64,000 nt of DNA from Ichthyophis bannanicus. Its lineage: Eukaryota; Chordata; Amphibia; Gymnophiona; Ichthyophiidae. Where the stretch lies: contig CM066031.1 in assembly GCA_033557465.1 (NCBI GenBank), positions 1,231,545,312 through 1,231,609,311 on the forward strand. The letters run 5' to 3'. Shown one piece after another: positions 23,073-34,094 of this stretch (positions within the stretch are counted from its first letter, which is position 1; each line of letters opens with the position of its first letter). The notes under the pieces were generated by a model that was not told the origin of the DNA, did no database searches, and was given only the letters and a program-made list of their open reading frames with translations. Position numbers and translations under genes: made by a program.

Positions 23073-24179
23073 CCCTAGTCCTTGCTCCAAAGAGGGTGGA
23101 AGAGATCTTTGGTGCATTCTCCCAGCAGGAGCTGGGGACAGTGGGTGCCAGTTTGGACCCATAGGGAAGCACTAGTCTTTCTCCCGGGTTGCTCTTACTC
23201 CTGCCTCAAGTTTATTTGTTGTGCTGGGCCAATATCTCTGTACAAATGTGGTGCACCTATAGACAGGAGTTGGGAGTTCAAGGCTCATTGAGCCTACCTG
23301 CTCTTTTCCAGAATTGCCTGTAACTCGGTGACACATACGCAGTTTTTGTTGGCAGGGGAAATAGGACTATCAAGAGACCACAGATAGACCGCTGGAAGTC
23401 CCAATCTGTGGTTAGATCTGAATGATGACTGCTGGCTAGCAGGGCAGTCTGGGGAAGTTCGTCCAGAGAGCCATTGGTGGAGGGAAAATTCCTATGGGAG
23501 ACATGATGACCCTCTGTTTTAAAGAGAGAGGCTGTTGGCAATGATAACATAGGTGTGGTAGCTAGAAGTATAGTGTGAGTCTCTGCCTGTTTTCTTCCCC
23601 TTCCCCTTCCCGCTCCCTTTTCACTTTTTTTGCTTCCTGTGGTTCTGTATTTTTATTATTGTAAAGCACACTGATGACTTTCCAGTATAGCAAGTGCTCT
23701 GGAGGGTGCTTTGGAGGAGGGAACCTTAATGCTGGATAGGTATCCTAGGTGAAGGCTGGGTTGATCTATGTTCTGATATATTTTGAGATCTAGTAAAGTC
23801 TTCTGCCAGAGGCTTAGCTGTGAAGGGGTTGGTGCAGTTGTTGATCTGGCTCTGCATTTGGTCTGCAGATACTGAGCTTCACGTACTTCCCTTTTCTGAG
23901 AGGACTTGAGAGAGTGGGTAAAGGAACCTCAGGAAGTCAAACTGAGGAGGCTGCTGGAGGGCAAGCCTTAGGACTATGCATGGTCTAGTGCTGAGTCATT
24001 TCTAATACTCCTGTTGTTAAACATCTAGAATAGAGTTTGGAACAGAAGTTCCACGTCCCAACCACATCATCCTGCTTTTGCATTGTTGTAAAGGCAGGCT
24101 TGGTGGATCTGTGGGTCTCTGGAACTCAAAGGGGCACTCAGTATTGAATAGAGGTCCCTTTCTCAATCAACTAAACACC
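23073..24179. other. Unassigned 1.1 kb
   Basis: There is no coding frame or repeat I can name. A pyrimidine-rich tract lies at 23590-23635. The last part may belong to the decayed pol that follows. Confidence 0.3.
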
Positions 24180-25615
24180 AGCTTTCCATAGAAAGGAATT
24201 TGGAGTCTGTCCCTCCAGAGGGTCCTGGAGGTGGTACATTGGAACGTTGGGCTAGTGTTTTCCCATGCTTTTGCAGATTCCTTAGGAGGGCTGCTACATT
24301 TAGGGACTGTAGTGTTCTATTCCCTAGAAAGAGTTGGGGACAGGTATTCCCTTAACTTCGAAGTTCAGGTGAGGGGTGCCCTTTGGCTAAGGTTCCCCCT
24401 ATGCATATGGAAACCATGTACTCGGCCATGATGGTGACCAGACAGGGAAGGTTTCTGACCTTCTGGACCACGGGAGACATTCCTGTATGTTCTGTTTTGA
24501 AAAGAACATCATGGATTCCTGAGGTGTTTGGTGCAGGGAGTTTTTTCTCATTTCAGTCATTGCCATTTGGCCTCACTACATTTGCACATTTGCCAAGATG
24601 ATGGTAGTGCTGAAAGTGGTTTTAGGCAGGCGAAGGTGGAGAGTCAACAGTGCCAGTGGTGCAGTTGTTGCAAACCCTTGGTGGTCATATTCTTAGAAGC
24701 CCAGAAAAGGGCAGAGGTTCCTGACTGACCAGAGGAGATACAGAAGCAAGTGACGTTTTCTTGGGCGAAGAAGTCTCCAAGGGTATGGTGTTGTATGTAA
24801 ATCCTGAGATCAATGGCAGCTGCAGTTGTTCAGGTCCTATGTGTGTGAATGCATGTACAGCTGTTACTCCAGTCATTGCTGGACTAGTAGTCTGCACAAC
24901 AACAGAGTCATGGGGTGTCTTTTCCCTGGGTAACAGAGGCCAAGTCCAGCCTGGCTCGATGTGTTACAGAACAAAAGCTTTATGAAAAGAGTGATTCTCG
25001 TAAACCCCAAAGGTTTGATAGTAAAGGCACATTCCAGCTTGACCATTTGTGGTAACCAGAGCCAGATTTGCTCGTGGTTGATGGTCAATTTCCAAGGCCA
25101 TTAAATCAGTTAGAGGCAGGAGCCATTCCTAGGATAGTGCAGGCCTTCAGTCCCTAGTCAGAGGCAGAGCAGTGAATGCCACAGCAGTGGCTTATCTCTG
25201 TTTTTAGGCAGGCACAAAGAGCTTGTAGTTGAGGAGGATGCATTATTATTTCTGGTGGCGAGATCATACCCCACTGTTTTTGACTGTGCACATTGCAGGC
25301 ATAGAAAATGGGCAAGCAGGTTTTCTCAGCAATTATCTCCTGAATCTGGTGCAAATGGGAGTGTCAAAGGAGGTCTTGCTTTAATCAAGACCCAGTGGCA
25401 CTTCTGGCAGTGGTCCGAATGGAGCTAGTAGTCTCCTCTTATTTTAGTCACTTCAGAGAGCGGGGATCATTTGGAGCAGACGCTTTCCTGCAACTATGGC
25501 TAGTAATGGGTGCTCCAGATGTTGTTCTTTTTCATCCAGGGTCCCTGATAGGCCTCATCTGGCACTTTTCCGGAGAGTTAGATTTTCAGCTGGTATGTAT
25601 CTGGAGAACTTAGGC
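24180..25615 (+). pseudogene. Ancient DIRS/Ngaro-like pol remnant
   Basis: Across several frames the region reads FLTFWTTGDIPVC, then FFSFQSLPFGLTTFAHL and MMVVLKVVL (about 24440-24630). This matches the FLRF...FQF..LPFGL..AP..F.K block of DIRS/Ngaro reverse transcriptases. Further on are SWGVFSLGNRG (about 24910, cf. RNase H GWG.HL) and FLQLWLVMGAPDVVLF (about 25480, cf. WGTPDIDLFAS). Stops and shifts are everywhere. It is much more diverged than copies A to F. Ty3/gypsy pol is a weaker alternative. Confidence 0.5.
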
Positions 25616-25617
25616 CA

Positions 25618-25745
25618 TGGATAGCAGCATTCAGCCCCGATATTCAGTGGCAGCTACAACCCAGCTACTGCTGCTGAGTATCCCACCGGTATTTAAGCAC
25701 TGCTGCTGCTGACTACCACGGCATTTGAATATTGGTCCTTTTAAA
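25618..25745. repeat. Interspersed repeat family X, copy 2
   Basis: The words GATATTCAGTGGCAGC, GCTGCTGAGTATC and GAATATTGGTCC relate it to the copies near 10935, 31035 and 51945. It is short and diverged. Confidence 0.4.
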
Positions 25746-26091
25746 AATTGGACCCTTTGCTTTTAAAATAGATAATTTAAGAGTACCAAATCTTAAGTTT
25801 AATGATCTTCATACTTAAGTAGCACACTACAACTGATCATATATGTATATGCAGTGAAATGCTCCATAACATTAAGGGGTATGTTTACTAAACCGTCCTA
25901 ATGTGCGCCCGGCGCTAGTGTGCAGGATGCTGCCATATAAGGAGTGGGCGTTTCAGTCTTAACCTAGCAAACCGGGATTATCGCGCGCTCTTGTGCGCTG
26001 TGCGCTAATGTGCGCCACGCACATTAGCGCACGAGAAACGCGCGCGGGAAGCATAAGCAGGGCGCGCTGATGTGTAAACAGAGGAACAGGG

Positions 26092-26157
26092 CTGCAGTAC
26101 AATGGTGAAGACACTGACAGATGGTGTAGGGGCCATGGGTTCAATCCCCCACTGTGC
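26092..26157 (+). other. tRNA-like domain 1 (Pol III A/B-box type)
   Basis: An A-box-like GTACAATGGTGAAG and a B box GGTTCAATCCC (26138-26148) are spaced as in a tRNA. No convincing acceptor stem closes it, so it is a tRNA-derived promoter domain rather than a tRNA gene. Confidence 0.6.
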
Positions 26158-26500
26158 CCAACAAATAAGGCTGCCTGAGGCACCACCTGTTATGTGTAAT
26201 ATTGCATTATGAGGCATTTTAATTTTATTTTAAGTACTGCTGCTAGCAAACGCACTCTCAAAGTGCTGTAACATAAGGTGCTGCATAAGGCACCCCATAA
26301 AGTACCCCAGAGGGCACATTTTAAAGTGCACTGTCCGCCACGGCACCCTACAATGTTGCATAAAGCGTGGCCTATAGGGCGCCATATAGGGTGCCCTATG
26401 AGGCATGGCAAGGTCATAGCACTGGTTTTGATGGCAGCACTGTGCATTTTAACGCATGGAAATGTTAAGTAGGTGCGCTGAGATGCAAGGAGAAACAGCA

Positions 26501-26568
26501 GTGTAGCACAATGGTTAAGACACTGACTGATGGTGCAGGGGTCATGGGTTCAATCCCCCACTGTGCCC
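26501..26568 (+). other. tRNA-like domain 2
   Basis: The A-box-like TAGCACAATGGTTAAG (26504-26519) and B box GGTTCAATCCC (26547-26557) are better preserved than in domain 1. Both come from the tandem duplication. Confidence 0.65.
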
Positions 26569-26813
26569 AATGAATAAGGCTGCCTGAGGCACTACCTGTT
26601 ATGTGTAATATTGCATTATGAGGCAATTTAATATTGTTTTAATTAGTGCTGCTAGCAAACACACTCTCAAAGTGCTGTAACATAAGGTGCCGCATCAGCC
26701 GCCCTATAAGGAACTCCAGAGGGCATACTATAAAGTACACTGTTCGCCCAGGCACCCTATAATGTCCCCTATAAGGCGCTCCATAGGACACCTTATAAGG
26801 CACCTTATACGGA

Positions 26814-26903
26814 CTGTAACCATAAGGTCCCTCAGAGGGCGCTTTATAGGGTGCCCTATAAGGCGCCTTATAGGGCGCCCTCTGAGGCACCTTATGGTTA
26901 CAG
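26814..26903. repeat. Hairpin-forming inverted repeat, 90 nt
   Basis: CTGTAACCATAAGG ... CTCAGAGGGCGC on the left pairs with GCGCCCTCTGAGG ... CCTTATGGTTACAG on the right. The inner part is the palindrome CCTATAAGGCGCCTTATAGG. The left arm carries 12 extra bases. The arms are nearly perfect, so a transcript would fold strongly. Confidence 0.85.
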
Positions 26904-26983
26904 TACCCCGAGGGTGTTATGCTGGCAGCACTAATGTACATTAAAAATAGACAATGCTTCAGACAGCCCTATCAAATAACCCC

Positions 26984-27052
26984 ACTGTGGGTTTGAACCC
27001 ATGACCTCTGGCTCCACAAGCAGTGAAGTAACCAGTGGGCTACAGCTCCATA
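26984..27052 (-). other. tRNA-like domain 3, antisense
   Basis: On the minus strand TGTAGCCCACTGGTTA (from 27044) is an A-box match and GGGTTCAAACCC (27000-26989) a perfect palindromic B box. The sequence differs from domains 1 and 2 and may be a separate SINE head. Confidence 0.6.
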
Positions 27053-28619
27053 GCTGCTAGCAAACCCCTGGCTGGCTGCAGAAGGACTGCACGTCACCAC
27101 ACAAACAGTCTGCTGTGGTCACCAGGATAGGGTTAACCCACCCATACCCATGATACACTGCACATGCAAATCAGCAGTCTACAGATGATCACAAGATGGG
27201 GTATGCACCCCCACAGCACCCCGGCCTGGTAGGGTGAACTGACCGTGTGTGGCACTGGCACAGAGTAGCTACACACCGTCACATTGTGCAGGTACGGTAC
27301 TCACCCTGAGGGTGAGGTAGGGGGCCCAGCACCAGGTCCACAGCAGAAATAGGACATGCTACAGGACCCCAGCAGTGCTAATGTGTGAGATAGGTAGTGT
27401 CTGCAGACACACCTTGGATACATCTGTATTTCTCAGTCAACGTTTAGCCCTTATGGACCCATAGGTGTATTATGTACCACCCCCCCTCCTCTGGAGCTGA
27501 GGGTGGGAAACAGGGTCTTCCACCAACAGATCCACATTCTACCTCCCTGCAATGGTGGCAGTAGGGGGAACTATCAACCCCAGTCCTGCTCAGGAACATA
27601 CAGGGCAGTCAATGCAGCTCTGTACACATCCATAAAGCAATAGCAGACAGACATTAGGCCTGGATATGCTAAGCTGCACCCCACCACTATCTGATATTCT
27701 CCTGCAGCAAGCCTTCAGCAGCTGCACCCTGCAAGGTGTTCCAGCAAGACACGTACCAGCTGCAGACAGTCTGCTAGCTAGTCCATAGTGCATGTTCCTG
27801 GTGGAAATGCATGTACCCAGAACTGGGATGTCAGCATACACACCAAGCAGATAAATCAGTGACTAGGCCCCAAAAGGGAACCCATAAATTTCACATGAAA
27901 GAAATACTACATAGCACTATGGGGGAACCTAGCCATGCCGTGGTCACTGCTCAGTCAGGGTGAGAGTGATCTCCCAGCAGAACATGGTGTGGCTACCCTG
28001 TCTGTGCAGGTGGTGGCCGGGTACTACAATGTCCCAGACATTGCCCTATGCCCTGTGCAGATGCATCCTGGCCAGGCCACCCTCTCCGGGCTATACCCAT
28101 GGTACCTTGCTCCTCATTATGCACATTGGGAGGCCAATACTGGCAACAGTGCTGGCAGTGTGGGCTGTGGAGGGTGTTTGCAGCCACCACACACTGGATA
28201 GACAGACACACACTCCCGCACCTATGCCAGCATTGTGCTACTATAGAGGTGTTTGGCAGCCCTGGCCACCACACCAGTCCTGGGCACAGTGCAGGCATGG
28301 CTATGGTACGCAATACTGTTGGGGTCACTCTGTCAGATACCAGACCTGAGGCTCACTCCACAGACATCAGAAAGGTTGCTATGATGCAGCTCAATCAGCC
28401 AATTGTGCTTAACGTAGGAATTGCTATCTGCCAGTAATCATAGCTACCTTTTGATAGCTGTGTACCATATTCCCAGGTTTAGGGTGGCATTGCTACGGTA
28501 TGCAAGTGCTAGTATTGGGAGATGCACGCAGGGCCCAATGTCCTGCCTCTCCAGGAGGCATTGGCTAATGGAGCCTGTGGGTGTGGGTGTGTCTGCCCCT
28601 GTTGGCTGCTGCTTTACGG

Positions 28620-28812
28620 CAGAGGTTCCCAACTCTAGTCCTGGTGTGCCAAACACTGTTCGGGTTTTCATGCTGTCCCTCATAAATATGCATGAGATAC
28701 ATCTGCATACCATGGGGGCGGTGCATAGATATGCAGCACAGGCATCTTTATTAGAGGCAGCATGGAACCTGAATGGTGTTTGGCCCTCCAGAACTGCATT
28801 TGGGAGACTCTG
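28620..28812. mobile_element. Small palindromic hAT-type MITE inside the Harbinger element
   Basis: The ends CAGAGGTTCCCAACTCTAGT and TTTGGGAGACTCTG are imperfect inverted repeats. Internal TTTTCATGCTGTCCCT and AATATGCATGAGATACATCT match the copies at 32774, 40975 and 60768. No clear 8-bp duplication remains. Confidence 0.55.
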
Positions 28813-28957
28813 CTCTAGGTAATGCGCCTGCTTATGGTGTCTGTGCTCTGTAGGGTAAAATGTAGGTGTTTTGGGCATGTTTACATCATCTGCAATAAAG
28901 GTTCTGTCTGTATTAGCACGTTTTAGTAGTGGGTAAAAAATGGGTGCTGGGTTGGCA

Positions 28958-29042
28958 GGAACCACAGCTGGGACTTGAACCTGTAACCTTCTGCTCCTGA
29001 ACATACTGGCTGTGTGCACTGCACCACCGTGTTGCCACAGAG
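28958..29042 (-). other. tRNA-like domain 4, antisense
   Basis: On the minus strand TGGCAACACGGTGGTGCAGT (from 29037) resembles an A box and GGTTCAAGTCCC (28981-28970) a B box. The acceptor stem does not close. It probably derives from a SINE. Confidence 0.55.
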
Positions 29043-30216
29043 ACAGTACATCCCCTGGGGACACCATGACTGTTCATCAGACGGGGCCTATCTGCTGCAG
29101 TGCATGGCACCCACCTACATAGGGCTAGGCCATGGTCTGCTCTGGGCAGCTGCCACTGCCCCCTCCACCACCAGTGCCCCTCTGCCACCCTGCTGACATG
29201 CCCTTCTGCTGGTGGTGCTGGTGGAGCGCAGTCTCAGGCCATCCAGTGTGTGGGTAGGCGGCTGCCTATGGTGCATGTTCTGGGGTAGGGGTGCCTGCAT
29301 AGACGTCCATGCTTCCCCCCAACACCGCCTGCCAATGTTCTGTGCCCTTGGAGGTACCTGCTGGGTACTATCCCCTGTGACACTGTGATAAACACTCTCG
29401 TGCCCATGTTGGGCCCTCATCAGTTGCTGTCTGGCTGCTGTACAGTTTCAGCATTCCTAAGTGCCACCTAGGCATCTGCCTAGTCCGCACTGTGCCCCAG
29501 CTGCACCACAGCATGTGCCGCCTGCAGCCCTCTGTATCCCCTTTCCCAGCATCTGTCCAGTTGCCCATTCCGACATGCCTGCCCTGCTGTTGTGGAACAT
29601 GTGCATGCCATAGGAAACCTGTCCAATGGAGAGGGAAACCCTGATCAGTGCTATTTCACTGTGGGATCATTCACCTTGTATGGGGACGGAGCGTAGACCC
29701 TTCCAAACTTCATATCTTTTTTTTGGAGCTTTCTTGGGAGTGTTTTTGCTGTATCCCATTACTATCACTATTGCCCAGCTTGGTTATGTTTTTTGTATAT
29801 TTGTTGGGGTCCTTTTCAATTTTTATTTGTACTTTTGTTCCGTGCACATGTATCACACTTATCACTTTTTTGTAGGTTTCCCTGGTTTTGCTGTACATTG
29901 CTGACAGAAATGGTTTCTTTTCCCTTTAAATCAGCTCTAACGCGAGGTTTTCACTGGCGTTAGTTTTAGCCTCAGATTTCACAGCGTTAGTGTGCGGGGA
30001 GCCTCTCCCCTCCCACTCTCCACCCATTAACCCCTTCTCTTCGCCCCTGGGGAGCCTTCCTCCGTCCTCCGGGAGCCTTTCCCCGCCTATAGCGCTCGTT
30101 TGCGCCGTAGCGCGCGTTATCGCGCGATAAGGTACCTGTGCGCCTTGTAAAGGTACCTTATCGCGCGATAACGCCACAGAGCGCACATTATGACGGTTTA
30201 GTAAACATACCCCTAA

Positions 30217-31034
30217 GTGATCTTTAATATTAAATCATACAATTTTCTTGGTCACATTCATGCTTAGGATAAATTTAGGGTAATTCTGGCTAGATATAAT
30301 ATGTGCATTTGATACTTTATATGGATATAAAGTTACAATTTGGAACTCACTTCATCCATATTTGGAAATTATCCCTTTTATTAGTGAGGTTTGTCAACAA
30401 AGATTGAGTATAGTTCAACTGGTATCTAAGGAAAGACCCACTTTTTGGAGGGATAAATGCTGAGAGTATCAATATTGACTGGCAACAATTAAGAAGAACC
30501 GATATCATGTTCCTAAGTGATAAATCCTGGATGAACATAAAGGGGATTATTGTAGAAGCATTTTCTCATATAAATAGTGAGGTTTAGATGTGCAGTCTAT
30601 GGGTGGAGCAAAGGTGGTCTCCAGAGTTATCCGGTTATGGTGATATAAGAACAACAAAAAGGCTATCTTAACTTTGTCCACTTACCTATCTGGATAGCAG
30701 GCTGAATAGTGTCGGTGATTAGCGCTGAATCTGAATATGCAATTTATTTCAGTCTTGATGACCGGTGTTAAAAAAAGAAAAAAAACACTGACTGCCCCAG
30801 TCAAATATTGACCTATATTTTAAATACAAAGAAATTCTTTCACTCTCTCTCTGTACTGGCATCATAAATGGTGTCTGGAAATTTAGAGCAATGTAGCAAC
30901 CCATCTATCGTGCACACCATGGATATCGTGTACCAGTTTTCAAACCACCAGTGGAAATATTTTTAGTGAGTAAATAAATAAAATTTCATCTCTTTATAAA
31001 AGTTTTGTTCAAAAAATACTCTGGGACAATCAAT
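30217..31034. other. Unassigned DNA, possibly intronic
   Basis: Frames around 30340-30590 (for example DINWQQL-like text) hint at very old retroelement sequence but cannot be assigned. An A-rich run lies at 30769-30785. No gene is supportable. Confidence 0.3.
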
Positions 31035-31410
31035 GGCGGTAGCTAGCACCGATAAAGCAGATATCCGCTGCTGAACTTTAGACCCGGTTATTCAATGCTG
31101 GGTCCAGATCCGGGACCCGGCTTTGAATATCTGGATTGCTCAGATTGCTGTGAAGCTAATCAGGCAGTGGCGATATTCAGCAGCTGCTGCCGAGTTAGCT
31201 TCAGCGGCAAAATTTAGGTTAGCCTTTGCAGCCCCTGACTTCCACCGCTTTACGATAACTGAGCAGCAGTGATATTGAGCCGCTGCCCAGTTATCACAGG
31301 GTGCAGCCTCTGGAATGCTCCAGTGCTAACCAGTTAGCATCAGGGCATACAATGGCAGCACCTGGGCTCTGCTCCAGGACTGCTAACTGTGTGAATCCCT
31401 TTGAATATAG
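31035..31410. repeat. Interspersed repeat family X, copy 3 (longest)
   Basis: GCTGCCCAGTTATCAC, GGTGCAGCCTCTGGAATGCT and CCAGTTAGCATCAGGGCAT recur almost unchanged near 52000-52080. GATATTCAGCAGCTGC and GAATATCTGG blocks repeat within it. It ends near CCTTTGAATATAGGGTC. The class is unknown. Confidence 0.5.
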
Positions 31411-31646
31411 GGTCGTCTGTCTTTTAATCAAAAATGTCTTTTTCTTATCAAAGTTACCTGATATTGTCTGATGTATATGTGCTTGCTAGCTTCTATAACA
31501 AAAGAGCAAGACATTGTGGTCTTTCTATCCTTGTTTTTTTTTAGTGTACTTGATAATATTGTACTATGTCATTGTACTTTGAACTGTTGCAATGGGCAAA
31601 AGATGAAATATTCTGCGTATTAACAATGCAAATTGTAATTTCTCAG

Positions 31647-31842
31647 GGACTTGGTAGACAGACCAAATCTACCGGAGGATCCAGTGACACAGGAGACACA
31701 TTGCTGTCCCCTCAGCCTCCAAAGAGGAAAGATAAAATAAAACAGGCTGAAACTCGAGAGGATGCTGTGTTTTCTAATAAAAACATCAAAGTCAAGCAAA
31801 ACATAAGAATAACAAATTCAACTTATGTTTTCCAAGATAATG
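31647..31842 (+). CDS. Candidate internal exon of an unidentified host gene
   Basis: A pyrimidine-poor but acceptable acceptor, TTGTAATTTCTCAG, precedes 31647, and a near-perfect donor, ATG|GTAAGT, follows 31842. The 196 bp between them are open in only one frame, entered at phase 0 and left at phase 1. They encode a hydrophilic segment beginning GLGRQTKSTGGSSDTGDTLL, then PQPPKRKDKIKQAE, and ending ITNSTYVFQDNG. Composition and codon use look unlike the surrounding transposon DNA. The protein is Lys- and Ser-rich and could be a disordered part of a nuclear protein. I do not recognise the gene. No neighbouring exon is visible within the window. Confidence 0.45.
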
Positions 31843-32773
31843 GTAAGTGATTTATTGTCTTGCTACTCTTTCATGTATTATCAATACTTATGGAAGAATT
31901 GTCTACAGATGCATTCCTTTTATTTTAATGTTTTTAAGTCTTTTTTTTTCTAAAGTTGAGGGTTTTTTATATCGATACAACAGTGTGTAGCAATACTAAA
32001 TTCTTTTGTTAAAAGCATCATAGCATCTTCGGTGTAATAACGATACTTTGATGCGACTCCTGATCACATATTGTAAGCGCTTAAATGAAAACCTCATCTG
32101 ATTTCTATAGAATATTTGTGAAACAGCTGTGAGTGAACAGGTATATCAAGGAACAGTATGTCCTTTCACCGAGTAATTTCATTTTTGCAGTTTTAGAGGA
32201 CTTGGTGCTTCCTTTTTTGTATTATCTATTGCTGTGAAAATCGTACAACTTAAAGTTCCCTCACATGTCTTAGGCTGGTAGTTACTAAGCTGTAGTAAAA
32301 TATTGCATTTTATCTCAGCTTGGTTTACTGCAGTTGCTAACCTGTGGAACCTCAGAACTGTAGGTTATTAACTTGTGCAATAAATATAAATTTGCTTTAT
32401 TGCTGTCAGAAACATGGTGTGTTCCTAGCTGCAGAAATGCAACAGTGCCAGGCTCCAATTCAGACCCAGTGTCCTTAAAAGGGACCAGTTTGAAGTGAAT
32501 CCTCCACTACCAATGCCTGCAATCACCCCCCGGCCCTGTACAGACCATAGAGAATAAACCTTTCACACGTAACCTCCCACTAGCACCTAGTGGGGGTTTC
32601 CTTGGTGTCTAGTGGGTAGACAGGAGCAATCCTCAGTCTCTTCTGCCCTGTTGGCTTCAAAATAGCAATGGTGGACCCTTAGCCTAATCTTGCGGTATTA
32701 TCACTAAAATCAGATTACCAACATGGGGGATAAGGGGGTATGCTTGGAATTGTTCCCTTTAAGAGACTTACAT

Positions 32774-32975
32774 AGAATGGTTCTTCTCACCCCTCTCCTG
32801 GAGGTTCACCTAGTAAGTCAGGATTTCAGAATTACCACAATGTATATGCATGGCACAGATTTGCCTATTTTGGCATTTGGCAGTATATGCAGATATGTCT
32901 CATACATATTCATTATGCTAATCTTGAAAACCTGACTGTCTAGGTGTGCCTACAGAAGAGGGTTGAGAAGCACTG
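32774..32975. mobile_element. Palindromic hAT-type MITE
   Basis: The left side (TTCTCACCCCTCTCCTGGAG, AAGTCAGGATTTCAGAAT) and right side (GAAAACCTGACTGTCTAGGT, GGGTTGAGAAGCACTG) are mutually complementary along most of the element. ATATTCATTATGCTAAT lies near the right arm. It is related to the copy at 60768-60959. Confidence 0.65.
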
Positions 32976-33139
32976 GCCTAGAGCATCAAGCTATCTGTTA
33001 GTAGCACAGTGCTCCTGGAGAGGAAAGACCTTTTCAAGAATAACAAGAGTTTATGAAGAAACGTTTACAGGAACATTGTTCTCGAATTAATGGGACAAAC
33101 ACAGAGGATCTTTAAAGGAAAAAAGGGGACTGTTGTAGT

Positions 33140-33217
33140 TGTTGATATGGAAGGACAGACTAGATAGGCCATGTGGTCTTTTTCTGTCGTCATATTTCTA
33201 TGTTTCTATGTTTCTAA
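33140..33217 (+). mobile_element. CR1-like LINE 3' tail
   Basis: AGATAGGCCATGTGGTCTTT, TTCTGTCGTCATATTTC and the repeated octamer TATGTTTC at the end are typical of a CR1-type 3' end with its short tandem tail. Only about 80 bp remain. Confidence 0.5.
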
Positions 33218-33436
33218 TTCTCAAGTTCTTTCTGCTCCGGTGTCTCTTCATTGTCAAGAGTTTATTCAAACATTTCAAGATTTAAAATGGCGTATTTTGG
33301 AGTTTGTACCTGAGAATCCTAGAGGGTGGGATCATTTGTCCCATTTACAATACCTTGAACAGGCTTGGATATATCGTTTGAGGTCAGTTTCTCTGGAGGG
33401 TTTAAATCTAGCATTAGATTGGTGGAGTCTGATATG
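33218..33436 (+). pseudogene. Penelope-like element, C-terminal fragment
   Basis: The frame reads FIQTFQDLKWRILEFVPENP, then GWDHLSHLQYLEQAWIYRLR and SVSLEGLNLALDWW before a stop near 33435. The GxD..L...EQ.WIY.L....GLN pattern is the conserved end of Penelope-like proteins, after the GIY-YIG endonuclease. RT and endonuclease are not found here. An env or host origin is unlikely. Confidence 0.55.
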
Positions 33437-34094
33437 ATCAGTGGGATTGGTTATCTTATGGGTTCTATTTGAGTAGCCAATGCCTGCATCATGTTTGATT
33501 GCCACATGATAGGATTGGGCCAGTAAAAAGCCTAGACAGATGATGTCTACATCATTGTTGATCACGCAGCGAGCAAAAGGAAGGGCCGGGAGTTTCTGAG
33601 GCCTGAAACGCAACATTGTGTAGCAGATTGCATGTATTAAATTGGGATAAGTTTCCCGCGTTCCTCATACCAGCACGGTGAATGGCAGATTGAGTATACT
33701 AAGCAGGGATGTGTTTCCCGTAACAGCATGGTGGATGCCAAATATAAGGATTGCAGCTTGAGCGATCATCTGTGGAGTGGTTAAGCCAAAGGAGTCTCTA
33801 CGATGGTGCTGTTTTAAAAGTTTCAAGCCTTCTTGGAAAGTGCTGCTTCAGATAAGTACTACTGGGGGAAATTTTGGTATTATCCCTTTGTGTGTGGTAA
33901 GAAGGGTTGATCCCTTTCTAAATAGAGAAAATGGAGGGTTTGCTATGAGAAAGAATTTCTCTTTCATGGCAAATGATCCAACAAAAAATTTTCTTGACAT
34001 CTTATTAAATTAGGTCATTCAGGCATAGGTTTATCCTTTTATTGTATTAACTAATATTTCTTTGGCAATGCACTCTTTTTTTAAATGCCCTCTT

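Larger units (their letters stand above)
26060..26800 (+). repeat. Tandem duplication of a ~409-bp unit
   Basis: Two units (about 26060-26390 and 26470-26800) align with a constant 409-bp offset. Each contains a tRNA-like head, then GCTGCCTGAGGCAC, CCTGTTATGTGTAATATTGC, TGCTGCTAGCAAAC and CTCAAAGTGCTGTAACATAA. They differ by scattered substitutions, so the duplication is not recent. Confidence 0.8.
25876..30213. mobile_element. PIF/Harbinger-type non-autonomous element, 4.3 kb
   Basis: The left end GGGGTATGTTTACTAAACCG and the right end CGGTTTAGTAAACATACCCC are perfect inverted repeats over 22 bp. Similarity extends to about 33 bp with one mismatch. Both are flanked by TAA (25873-25875 and 30214-30216), the 3-bp TWA target typical of PIF/Harbinger. 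I find no DDE transposase or Myb-like protein, so it depends on another element. Inside are a tandem duplication, four tRNA-like domains, a hairpin and a small MITE. Confidence 0.8.

Noticed and set aside
26092..29042. Genuine tRNA genes
   Set aside because: A and B boxes are present, but acceptor stems do not pair and anticodon arms are poor; they fit tRNA-derived repeat heads.
28444..29067. 207-codon minus-strand ORF inside the Harbinger element
   Set aside because: It spans a palindromic MITE and a tRNA-like domain, which are non-coding repeats; no transposase motif is present.
29626..29904. Hydrophobic 92-codon ORF resembling a membrane protein
   Set aside because: The DNA is T-rich, which alone gives Phe/Leu/Val/Tyr runs. 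No start context, splice signal or homologous motif supports it.
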